From positions 1 through 8,903 of the forward strand of contig JAWLFC010000114.1 in assembly GCA_041685755.1 (NCBI GenBank): a DNA stretch of 8,903 bases, read 5' to 3'. Position 1 is the stretch's first letter. Every line of letters begins with the position of its first letter. Both the position numbers and the translations under genes were made by a program. Under the pieces are notes generated by a model. The model was given only the letters and a program-made list of their open reading frames with translations, searched no databases and was not told the DNA's origin. This stretch comes from Sva-07 sp041685755. GTDB lineage: Bacteria > Actinomycetota > Acidimicrobiia > Acidimicrobiales > Ilumatobacteraceae. This document shows positions 1 to 5,649 of the stretch, piece by piece.

Positions 1-308
1 GCGATCACCGGGACGTCGGTGCGCAGCAGCACGCCGGCGGCCGGGGTGAGACGCGGCGTCCGGTCGCGGCTCGTCAACTCGTCGCTCGCCGCGACCATCA
101 CCTGCTTGACGTCGTCGCCCGAACAGAACGCCGGGTCACGCCCCGTGATCACCAGGCAACGCGCCTCGGTCCGCTCGACGGCGTCGGCGAGCTCGGCGTA
201 GGTCGTGAACGTCAGCGCGTTGCGAGCCTCGGGCCGGTCGATCGTGATCACCCCCACGTGATCGTGCTCGGTGTAGTCGATCTCGGTGTAGGCGCCGGTC
301 GCAGTCAC
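1..308 (-). CDS. Enoyl-CoA hydratase/isomerase family protein, 5' part only
   Basis: The reading frame opens at a GTG (308-306) and is still open at the left edge, giving 102 residues of the N-terminal part. It begins MTATGAYTEIDYTEHDHVGV and continues with ITIDRPEARNAL, the typical first strand and PEARNA turn of the crotonase fold. At residues 54-68 lies ITGRDPAFCSGDDVK, the crotonase segment whose backbone around Ser63-Gly64-Asp65 normally forms one half of the acyl-CoA oxyanion hole. The second half and the usual catalytic acids lie beyond the edge, so hydratase, isomerase and other crotonase activities cannot be told apart. The family acts on acyl-CoA thioesters in the cytosol, often in fatty-acid or aromatic-acid degradation. 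A GGAAG about 10 nt upstream of the GTG is a usable ribosome site. The gene is divergent from the protease gene, with about 106 bp between them. Confidence 0.88.
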   Translation of the reverse strand, partial: MTATGAYTEIDYTEHDHVGVITIDRPEARNALTFTTYAELADAVERTEARCLVITGRDPAFCSGDDVKQVMVAASDELTSRDRTPRLTPAAGVLLRTDVPVI

Positions 309-349
309 GAGAATCAGGCTTCCACGCGGTGCCATCGGTCGACGAGCCG

Positions 350-393
350 GATTCACGACCGGCCATCACCCGGTTCTCACCCAGTTCTGACCG
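350..393 (+). promoter_or_regulatory. Four phased 11-bp direct units, candidate response-regulator operator
   Basis: Four consecutive 11-nt units occupy 350-360, 361-371, 372-382 and 383-393: GATTCACGACC, GGCCATCACCC, GGTTCTCACCC and AGTTCTGACCG. Units 1 and 2 match unit 3 at 7 and 8 of 11 positions. Read in the register starting at 373, the two best copies, GTTCTCACCCA and GTTCTGACCGA, share 9 of 11. An 11-bp period places each unit on the same DNA face. Direct repeats with this period are typical of OmpR/PhoB-family operators, including actinobacterial PHO boxes built on GTTCACC-like units. The array ends about 20 bp before the protease start. It could also act on the divergent hydratase gene. 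The regulator is unknown; the family link is inference. Confidence 0.45.
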
Positions 394-408
394 AACCGCC
401 CGAGCATC

Positions 409-1560
409 GTGCTCATGGATCCGCTCCTCTCCTCGCCCCCCGTCGCCGCTCCACCCTCGGCGCCGGCACACGATGGCTCCGTTCAGTGGGGCCCTCCACC
501 GCCGCCCGCCGCGAACGGACCCGCGCGAGGACGAGCCCGTTTCGGTGCCGGGCTCGTCGTCGGCGCCGCCGTGACCGCGGCCGCCCTCGGCGGCTACGTC
601 GTCGGCCAGGGCAACGACCCCACGGCACCGGTCGCCGAACCGGCCCCCGCCGTCGTCGCCCAGCCGGTCGTCACCGAGACCGGCGCCATCGGCGACCTCG
701 TCGCCGCCGCCCGCCCGTCGGTCGTGCTCGTCGAGCAGCAGGTCCAGCGCGCCGGCCGCTTCGGCGGCTCGACCGGTACCGGGTTCGTGCTCAGCTCCGA
801 CGGCTACATCGTCACCAACAACCACGTCGTCGCCGGCGGTGACGAGGCGGTCGTCACGTTCGACGACGGCTCGACCGAGACCGCCACGATCGTCGCCGCC
901 GACCCCTCGCGCGACCTCGCCGTGCTGCAGGTGGCCCGCACCGACCTGCAGCCGCTCGCCGTCGGCGACTCCGACGGCCTGCGCCTCGGCGACCAGCTCG
1001 TTGCCGTCGGCTACGCCCTCGGTCTCGACGGCGAGCCGTCGGTGACCTCCGGCATCCTGTCGGCGCGCAACCGCACGATCACCGACCCCACCGGTGAGCA
1101 GCTCGTCAACCTCCTGCAGACCGACACGGCGATCAATCCGGGCAACTCCGGCGGCCCGCTGTTGAACATGAACGGCGAGGTCGTCGGGATCAACACCGCC
1201 ATCGCCGGCCAGGCCCAGAACATCGGCTTCGCCATCGCCATCACCCCCGTGATGGACGTGATCGCCGAACTGCGTGAGGGCAACGTGCCCGCCCGGGCGC
1301 TGATGGGCGTGACCACCCAGTTGCCCGCCGACGGCGGCGGCGCCGAGATCGTCGACATCGCCCCGGGCTCCGGTGCCGCCGCCAGCCCGTTGCGTGTCGG
1401 CGACGTGGTCACCGCCGTCGACGACGCCGACGTGACCGACCCGTCGTCGCTCGGCTCGGCGATCGCCCGCTACCAACCCGGCGACGACGTGACCGTCACC
1501 GTCGAGCGGGGCGGCTCCTCCGTCGACGTCGAGGTCACCCTCGGTACCCGCCCCACCTGA
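409..1560 (+). CDS. HtrA/DegP-like membrane-anchored serine protease with PDZ domain
   Basis: This is a trypsin-like serine protease of the HtrA family, which degrades or refolds damaged proteins outside the cytoplasmic membrane. Numbered from the GTG at 409, residues 1-44 are Pro/Ala-rich and probably cytosolic, and residues 45-66 form one membrane anchor (FGAGLVVGAAVTAAALGGYVVG region). A Pro/Ala-rich linker follows, then the protease domain (about 93-290) with all three catalytic residues: His139 in TNNHVVAG, Asp169 in DPSRDLAVLQV and Ser247 in NPGNSGGPLL. A PDZ domain covers about 298-380 (IAPGSGAAASPLRVGDVVTAV). The layout resembles actinobacterial PepD/HtrA proteins. The start could be GTG 409 or ATG 415 (MDPLLSS); neither has a strong Shine-Dalgarno, so this is unsettled by two residues. 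The upstream 11-bp repeat array suggests control by a response regulator, as is common for envelope-stress proteases. The gene appears monocistronic and ends in front of a hairpin. Confidence 0.95.
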   Translation: MLMDPLLSSPPVAAPPSAPAHDGSVQWGPPPPPAANGPARGRARFGAGLVVGAAVTAAALGGYVVGQGNDPTAPVAEPAPAVVAQPVVTETGAIGDLVAAARPSVVLVEQQVQRAGRFGGSTGTGFVLSSDGYIVTNNHVVAGGDEAVVTFDDGSTETATIVAADPSRDLAVLQVARTDLQPLAVGDSDGLRLGDQLVAVGYALGLDGEPSVTSGILSARNRTITDPTGEQLVNLLQTDTAINPGNSGGPLLNMNGEVVGINTAIAGQAQNIGFAIAITPVMDVIAELREGNVPARALMGVTTQLPADGGGAEIVDIAPGSGAAASPLRVGDVVTAVDDADVTDPSSLGSAIARYQPGDDVTVTVERGGSSVDVEVTLGTRPT

Positions 1561-1592
1561 TCGCCCCGACACGGCCCCCAAACCAGCCCGAA

Positions 1593-1637
1593 AAATCGCG
1601 TCAGGATTGCGCTCAGCGCAATCGGAGCGCGCCATTT
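1593..1637 (-). terminator. Hairpin terminator between the protease and monooxygenase genes
   Basis: The core at 1605-1623 is a perfect 19-bp palindrome with a single central base (GATTGCGCT-C-AGCGCAATC). Outside it, CGCG at 1597-1600 can pair with CGCG at 1628-1631, and AAAT at 1593-1596 with ATTT at 1634-1637, leaving interior mismatches. Read on the minus strand, the structure is followed by TTTTT (complement of 1591-1595), so it suits the 3' end of the monooxygenase gene, whose stop lies about 29 bp before it. On the plus strand only ATTT follows, so termination of the protease transcript there would be weaker. A protein-binding palindrome is the alternative reading. Confidence 0.6.
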
Positions 1638-1665
1638 CGGTGATGTGCGTCCGAGTTCGAGGCGG

Positions 1666-3459
1666 TCAGCGGAACTCGAGCCCGGCGAACTCGCCGGAGG
1701 AGCGCCAGGCGTCGATGTAGTGGAAGTAGGCGATCGGGCCCTCGGGATAGCCCATCGAGTTGAGGACGCCCCGGCGTCCGGTCGGTTGGCCCTCGTTGTT
1801 GTAGTAGCCCGGCGTGCAGTCGGGCGACGACGTCAGCCGGCCCACGGCGCCCTTCTCCAGCCGGTCGACCCACGCCGCCTCCGCCTCGGCGGTCACCTCG
1901 ACCTCCTCGGCACCGACGTCGAGCGCGTGGGCGACGACCGTCGCGATCGTCTCGCCCGCCTCGACGTAGTTGTGGGGCACGTTCGAGATCAGGTTCGCCG
2001 CATGGGTCAACCCGACGATGAACAGGTTCGGGAAGCCGTGGACGTGGATGCCGTGCAGCGACTGCATCCCGTCGGCCCAGTACTCCGACAGCAACTGCCC
2101 GTCACGGCCGGCGGCGTCGAAACCGGCGGTGCGGGCGAGACCCGTGCCGACCTCGAACCCCGACGCGTAGACGATGCAGTCGAGCTCGTAGTGCTCGCCG
2201 TTGGCCCAGATGCCCGTCTCGTCGATGCGCTCGACTCCCTTGCCGTCGGTGTCGACCAGATGGGTGCCGGGCTCGTTGTAGGCGTCGAGGTACTCGTCGT
2301 GGAAACACGGCCGCTTGCACAGCTGGCGGTACCACGGCTTGAGCGCCTCGGCGGTCTCCCGGTCCTGCACCAAGGCGTCGACGCGCTCGCGGATCTCGGT
2401 CATCTTCTCGTCGTCGGAGTCCTCGTAGGCCTCGATGAACGTCTCGCGGGTGAACTCCTTGCCGCTCGCCATCACCTTGTCACGGATCCGCTTGGTGATG
2501 TCGGTCCACCCGTCCTGCACCAGGTCTTCCTCGGCGAAGCCGCCGGTCTGCAGCGTGGTGAAGTTCATCAACCACGTGGTCTGCCAGCCCGGCTCGAGCG
2601 TGCGGAACCAGTCGGCGTCGATCGGATGGTTGTTGCGCACGTCGATCGACGACGGCGTGCGCTGGAACACGTACAGCTCCTTGGCCGAACGGGCGAGATG
2701 CGGGATGCACTGCACGGCGGTGGCGCCCGTGCCGATGATGCCGACGCGTTTGTCGGCGAGGCCGGTGAGCGGCGCGCCAGCGGGGTCTCCGCCGGTGTAG
2801 CCGTAGTCCCACCGGCTGGTGTGGAAGCTGTGGCCCCGATACGTCTCGATGCCCGGGATGCCGGGGAGTTTGGGACGCTGCAGCGGACCGGTGCCCATCG
2901 CGACGTACTTCGCCCGCATCTCGTCACCCCGGTCGGTGCGGATGATCCAGCGTTTGGCGTCGTCGTCCCAGTCGAGCCCGGTCACCACGGTGGAGAACAG
3001 GGCGTCGTCGTACAGGCCGAAGTGACGGCCGATCCGGCGACTGTGCTCGAGGATCTCGGGGGCGTGGGTGTACTTCTCCGACGGCATGTGGCCCGTCTCC
3101 TCGAGCAGCGGGAGATAGACGAACGCCGCGGTGTCGCACTGGGCGCCGGGGTAGCGGTTCCAGTACCACGTGCCGCCGAAGTCGCCGCCCTTCTCGATGA
3201 TGCGTACGTCGCCGACGCCGGCCTCCTTCAGCTTGGCGCCGGTGAGCAGCCCGGCGAACCCGCCGCCGATGAAGGCGACGGTGACCTCGTCGGTGAGGGG
3301 CTCGCGCGGGGTCGGCTCGGTGTACGGATCGTCGACGTAGTGCGAGAACACGCCGGTGATCTCGATGTACTGGTCGTTGCCGTCGGGCCGCAGCCGCTTG
3401 TCGCGCTCGGCGCGGTACCGCTCGCGCAACGCCTCCCGGTCGATCTCGGTCGTCGCCAT
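1666..3459 (-). CDS. Baeyer-Villiger-type flavin monooxygenase (FAD/NADPH)
   Basis: This 597-residue protein has the layout of a type I Baeyer-Villiger monooxygenase, which uses FAD, NADPH and O2 to insert oxygen next to a ketone carbonyl and make an ester or lactone. FAD-binding GGGFAG is at 65-70, with the IIEKGGDFGGTWYWNRYPGA segment at 87-106. The family fingerprint lies at 207-218 as YRGHSFHTSRWD, with Tyr in place of the usual first Phe. The NADPH-binding GTGATA is at 243-248, and DCIVYASGFE at 427-436 matches the conserved strand before the second flavin contact. The long N-terminal extension (YIEITGVFSHYVDDPYT) and about 600-residue length recall the cyclopentadecanone/cyclododecanone monooxygenase subgroup, so a large or hydrophobic ketone is plausible; the substrate is not readable. 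The ATG at 3459 is preferred to an in-frame TTG at 3474 because the candidate -10 box TACTGT would place the mRNA start on that ATG. It is divergent from the DJ-1-like gene. Confidence 0.9.
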   Translation of the reverse strand: MATTEIDREALRERYRAERDKRLRPDGNDQYIEITGVFSHYVDDPYTEPTPREPLTDEVTVAFIGGGFAGLLTGAKLKEAGVGDVRIIEKGGDFGGTWYWNRYPGAQCDTAAFVYLPLLEETGHMPSEKYTHAPEILEHSRRIGRHFGLYDDALFSTVVTGLDWDDDAKRWIIRTDRGDEMRAKYVAMGTGPLQRPKLPGIPGIETYRGHSFHTSRWDYGYTGGDPAGAPLTGLADKRVGIIGTGATAVQCIPHLARSAKELYVFQRTPSSIDVRNNHPIDADWFRTLEPGWQTTWLMNFTTLQTGGFAEEDLVQDGWTDITKRIRDKVMASGKEFTRETFIEAYEDSDDEKMTEIRERVDALVQDRETAEALKPWYRQLCKRPCFHDEYLDAYNEPGTHLVDTDGKGVERIDETGIWANGEHYELDCIVYASGFEVGTGLARTAGFDAAGRDGQLLSEYWADGMQSLHGIHVHGFPNLFIVGLTHAANLISNVPHNYVEAGETIATVVAHALDVGAEEVEVTAEAEAAWVDRLEKGAVGRLTSSPDCTPGYYNNEGQPTGRRGVLNSMGYPEGPIAYFHYIDAWRSSGEFAGLEFR

Positions 3460-3465
3460 GGTTGC

Positions 3466-3471
3466 ACAGTA
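3466..3471 (-). promoter_or_regulatory. -10 box of a leaderless monooxygenase promoter
   Basis: On the minus strand the hexamer TACTGT is followed by exactly six bases (GCAACC) and then the ATG of the monooxygenase gene. It keeps T1, A2 and T6 of the TANNNT -10 pattern. A transcript starting seven bases after the hexamer would begin on the A of the ATG, the geometry known for leaderless actinobacterial genes. No Shine-Dalgarno is present upstream of the ATG, and no good -35 element is visible. Confidence 0.5.
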
Positions 3472-3475
3472 CAAT
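3470..3475 (+). promoter_or_regulatory. -10 box for the DJ-1-like gene, overlapping the opposite promoter
   Basis: TACAAT on the plus strand differs from TATAAT at one position. It would give a transcript starting near 3482, about 13 nt before the chosen GTG at 3495. It overlaps the minus-strand -10 hexamer by two bases. No good -35 match lies 16-18 bp upstream, which is common in actinobacterial promoters. Confidence 0.5.
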
Positions 3476-3480
3476 CGTGT

Positions 3481-3486
3481 GGGAGG
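3481..3486 (+). promoter_or_regulatory. Ribosome binding site that decides the DJ-1-like start
   Basis: GGGAGG sits 8 nt before GTG 3495 and supports that start over the in-frame TTG at 3462 and GTG at 3477, which have no such site. Confidence 0.6.
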
Positions 3487-3494
3487 CTGATGGG

Positions 3495-4181
3495 GTGCAG
3501 ATCGCGGTTGCGTTGTCGCCGGGTGTCTCGGCCGACGAGTGCGAGGCCTTCACCACGGTCTTCCAACACCTCGACGGCGCCGAGATCGTCGGTGTCGCCG
3601 CGACGCGCGGTCACGTCGACGGCTCGGGCGGCGGCCATGAGGCGACCGCGACGTTCGCGGAGGTGCGTCGCCCCGACGTGGTGATCGTGCCCGGCGGCCT
3701 GGGGTGTGCGCGGGCCGCGGTCGACGACGACCTGGGAGACTGGCTGCGCACCGTCGCCCCGGTCTGTCGATGGTTGGCGGCCAGCTCGACCGGCACGGTG
3801 GTCGTCGCCGCCGCCGGGCTGCTCGACGGGCACGAGGCGGCGACGCACTGGCTCGCCTCGCCGCTGCTGGCCTCGTACGGGTCGTCCACGTCGCAGGACC
3901 GCGTCGTCCAGGTCGGCAACATCATCACCTGCGAGGGCCAGATCACGGCGATGCACGTGGCGTTGCTCGTCACGCTGCGCCTCGGCGGCCCCGAGGCGGT
4001 GCGCGACGTTCGCGAGGGGCTCGCCCGCTCCGGTTCGGTCGCGACGGCATCGGGCCCTGCTCGGTGGCGGCGCTGGCTCGACCATCGTCGTCGTCGCCCG
4101 TCGGGGCCGGCGAAGCCGACCAACCGCGAACTGGTCGCGCCCGACGTGATCGAGTTCGACCCGGTCACCCGCCACCACTGA
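3495..4181 (+). CDS. DJ-1/PfpI-family (GATase1-like) protein with Ser at the nucleophile position
   Basis: From GTG 3495 the product is 228 residues. The N-terminal MQIAVALSPGVSADECEAF, then PDVVIVPGGLGCARA at 60-74 and AAGLLDGHEAATHW at 106-119, match the DJ-1/ThiJ/PfpI domain, especially the form found at the N-terminus of some AraC-type regulators. In those relatives the nucleophile elbow reads roughly A-S-V-C-T-G; here it is AASSTG (95-100), with Ser98 at the expected Cys position. A later GNIITCEGQITAMHVAL (141-157) fits the last helix region. No helix-turn-helix domain follows; instead there is a basic tail (WRRWLDHRRRR, 191-201) to the end. Members include proteases, glyoxalases, isonitrile hydratases and non-catalytic sensors. 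Without the Cys, a sensor or binding role, or a Ser-based reaction, is more likely than the usual chemistry. It is followed 33 bp later by the Dabb gene, probably in one operon, and is divergent from the monooxygenase. Confidence 0.82.
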   Translation: MQIAVALSPGVSADECEAFTTVFQHLDGAEIVGVAATRGHVDGSGGGHEATATFAEVRRPDVVIVPGGLGCARAAVDDDLGDWLRTVAPVCRWLAASSTGTVVVAAAGLLDGHEAATHWLASPLLASYGSSTSQDRVVQVGNIITCEGQITAMHVALLVTLRLGGPEAVRDVREGLARSGSVATASGPARWRRWLDHRRRRPSGPAKPTNRELVAPDVIEFDPVTRHH

Positions 4182-4200
4182 TGGTCGGACGTGACGGTGT

Positions 4201-4207
4201 GGGAAGG
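4201..4207 (+). promoter_or_regulatory. Ribosome binding site of the Dabb gene
   Basis: GGGAAGG lies 7 nt before ATG 4215. It supports that ATG over the in-frame GTG at 4191, which would add eight residues not expected in the Dabb domain. Confidence 0.6.
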
Positions 4208-4214
4208 TGACGGG

Positions 4215-4508
4215 ATGATCCGTCACGTCGTCGTCTTCCGCTGGAACGACTCGGTCACCGATGCCGAGCTGATCGAGATGTCGACCGCGCTCGACGCGCT
4301 GCCCGCGGCGATCGCCGAGATCGTCGACTACCGCCACGGCCGCGACCTCGGCCTCGCCCCGGCCAACTCCCAGTACGCGATCGTCGCCGACTTCGCCTCC
4401 GCCGACGACTTCGCCACCTACCGCGATCACCCCGAGCACCAGCGCTTCATCGCCGAGCACATCACCGGCAAGGTGGCCGACCGCGCCGCCGTCCAGTTCG
4501 AGATCTGA
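4215..4508 (+). CDS. Dabb-domain (stress-responsive alpha/beta barrel) protein
   Basis: The 97-residue product is essentially one Dabb domain, a dimeric ferredoxin-like alpha/beta barrel. It begins MIRHVVVFRWNDSVTDAEL, has the ALPAAIAEIVDYRHGRDLGL middle with the small-residue turn, then NSQYAIVADFASADDFATYR and the HPEHQRFI motif near the C-terminus, all in the order usual for the family. Family members include plant stress proteins and enzymes such as olivetolic acid cyclase, but most bacterial ones have no known reaction, and none can be assigned here. Its length is normal for a single-domain member. It lies 33 bp after the DJ-1-like gene on the same strand and shares a similar leader sequence with it. 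It converges on the flippase-type gene. Confidence 0.85.
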   Translation: MIRHVVVFRWNDSVTDAELIEMSTALDALPAAIAEIVDYRHGRDLGLAPANSQYAIVADFASADDFATYRDHPEHQRFIAEHITGKVADRAAVQFEI

Positions 4509-4517
4509 CCCGCTCCT

Positions 4518-4581
4518 GCGCGTCGGGGTCGGGTCCGGACGGGCAGGAGGCGCGTCGGGGTCGGGTCCGGACGGGCAGGAG
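4518..4581. repeat. Perfect 32-bp tandem duplication in the convergent spacer
   Basis: Copies at 4518-4549 and 4550-4581 are identical over all 32 bases, with no base between them. Each contains the 8-bp palindrome GTCCGGAC (4533-4540 and 4565-4572) and ends in GCAGGAG. A CTCCTGC at 4513-4519 is the reverse complement of that ending, so either copy's end could pair with it. The second copy ends at the base before the flippase-type gene's stop codon (4584-4582). The repeat nearly fills the 73-bp spacer between the two convergent stops. Confidence 0.95.
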
Positions 4582-5649
4582 TCAGGTGGGGGCGGGCGGG
4601 GGGGTGCGCTTGAGTTGGAGTTGCCAGAAGCCGAGCACGGCGAGGCCGACGGGGATGATCACCAGCCACGTCAGGAGCCGGAACAGCAAGATGGCGGCGG
4701 TGATCTGGTTGACCGAGTCCGACCCGGCGGCGGCGGTCAACAGGCCGATGTAGGCGACCTCGCTCACCCCGGCGTCCCCCGGAGTGATCGGGAACACGGT
4801 GAGGCCCTGCACGAGCGCGTACACCACGAACACCTCGGTCCACCCGAGCGCGTCGTCGCCGACCCCGACGAACCGCAACGCCATCAGCAACAGCGCGAAC
4901 TTCGTCGCCGCCGTCAACACGGTGCCCCACGTCGCCACCAACCAGCGGTCGTGCAGCGTCTGCACCGCCGAGGCCCGCGCCTCGACCATCTGCGCCGCGA
5001 GATCCGCCGGCTGCGGTTTGCGCAGCAGCCGCAGCACCGCACCCCAGATCGGCGCGATCAGCCGCCCCGCCTGCTCGGTCCGCTTCTCCGAGCCGAGCAC
5101 CACCGCCACCACCACGACGCCGAGGCCGACCACCAGGCTGATGACGACGACCGTGCGCAGCGTGCCGTCGATCGGGGCGTCCGACACCACCAGCCCGACG
5201 GCGGCGATCACCGGCAGCACGAGCTTGATGCCGATGCTGAAGATCCCCCCGGCCGCGACCGCCAACGTCGCCTCGCCGACCGTGCGACCCCACGACGTCA
5301 GCATCCGGAACCGGATCGGGAGGTCACTCGGGCCCGGCACGATCGAGGTGATCGAGGCCGGGCCGAGGAACGCCACGACGCCGTGGCGCACGGCGAGGCC
5401 GGGCACCAGCGACGCCGTCAGCAGGCCCTGGGCGCCGACCCACAGGATCCACATCGACCCGAGCGACAGCAGTTCGGCATCGTTCAGCGTGCCGAGCGCG
5501 CTGCGGATCTCACCGATGTCGAGGTCGTCGAACGTGCGGGCGAGGACGAAGAACGAGAGCCCGAGCGCGCCGACGACGAGCACGACCCGCAGCACGATCT
5601 TGCGCAGCTTCGGCGGGGCAACCTCGGAGATGTCGGTGTCGTCAGTCAT
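4582..5649 (-). CDS. LPG-synthase/MprF-type flippase-domain membrane protein (UPF0104-like)
   Basis: The 355-residue polytopic membrane protein has hydrophobic segments at roughly 18-37, 62-82, 88-104, 125-155, 165-186, 240-262, 271-287 and 315-345. SIVPGPSDLPIRFRML (102-117) and FPITPGDAGVSEVAY (286-300) match the conserved PG loops of the lysylphosphatidylglycerol synthetase transmembrane family, where the second appears as P-x-P-G-G-x-G-x-x-E. The catalytic lysyl-transferase domain of MprF is absent, so this is the membrane part alone, as in many actinobacterial and archaeal paralogues. In MprF this part moves modified lipid across the membrane; a lipid or lipid-linked-sugar transport role is inferred here. 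Its ATG lies inside the end of the upstream fusion gene (8-bp overlap, ATGACTGA), which implies translational coupling. The C-terminus is Pro-rich (KRTPPPAPT) and is encoded by a long G/C run. Confidence 0.87.
   Translation of the reverse strand: MTDDTDISEVAPPKLRKIVLRVVLVVGALGLSFFVLARTFDDLDIGEIRSALGTLNDAELLSLGSMWILWVGAQGLLTASLVPGLAVRHGVVAFLGPASITSIVPGPSDLPIRFRMLTSWGRTVGEATLAVAAGGIFSIGIKLVLPVIAAVGLVVSDAPIDGTLRTVVVISLVVGLGVVVVAVVLGSEKRTEQAGRLIAPIWGAVLRLLRKPQPADLAAQMVEARASAVQTLHDRWLVATWGTVLTAATKFALLLMALRFVGVGDDALGWTEVFVVYALVQGLTVFPITPGDAGVSEVAYIGLLTAAAGSDSVNQITAAILLFRLLTWLVIIPVGLAVLGFWQLQLKRTPPPAPT
4588..4604 (+). other. G-quadruplex-capable run
   Basis: The plus strand reads GGGGGCGGGCGGGGGGG, which supplies four tracts of at least three G with one-base loops. 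It lies in the codons for the Pro-rich C-terminus of the flippase-type protein, directly beyond the tandem duplication. A plus-strand transcript reading through from the Dabb gene would carry it as RNA. Formation is a prediction from pattern only. Confidence 0.4.

Noticed and set aside
309..320. GAGAATCAGG near the hydratase start resembling GAGAATCCGG near the stress-protein start
   Set aside because: A 9-of-10 match at only two sites, at different positions relative to their genes, is compatible with chance.
136..1635. 499-codon open frame on the minus strand opposite the protease gene
   Set aside because: Low-complexity Gly/Asp/Arg/Val translation without motifs, overlapping both the protease and the hydratase genes; the protease catalytic triad is unmistakable on the plus strand.
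3462..3494. Upstream in-frame TTG (3462) or GTG (3477) as start of the DJ-1-like protein
   Set aside because: They lie in or right next to the candidate promoter, lack a ribosome site, and the extra residues do not belong to the domain; GTG 3495 has GGGAGG at good spacing.
1645..3684. 679-codon open frame on the plus strand opposite the monooxygenase gene
   Set aside because: It is longer than the real gene but its translation is Arg/Val/Gly/Asp-rich with no recognisable motif, as expected for a mirror frame in high-GC coding DNA; the minus-strand product has clear FAD, NADPH and fingerprint motifs.
4191..4214. A -10 box for an independent promoter of the Dabb gene
   Set aside because: The bases aligned with TACAAT of the DJ-1 leader do not resemble TANNNT, so co-transcription with the DJ-1-like gene is more likely.
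4513..4581. CRISPR-like or integron-like repeat array in the convergent spacer
   Set aside because: Only two copies exist and they abut with no spacer, so it is a simple tandem duplication.
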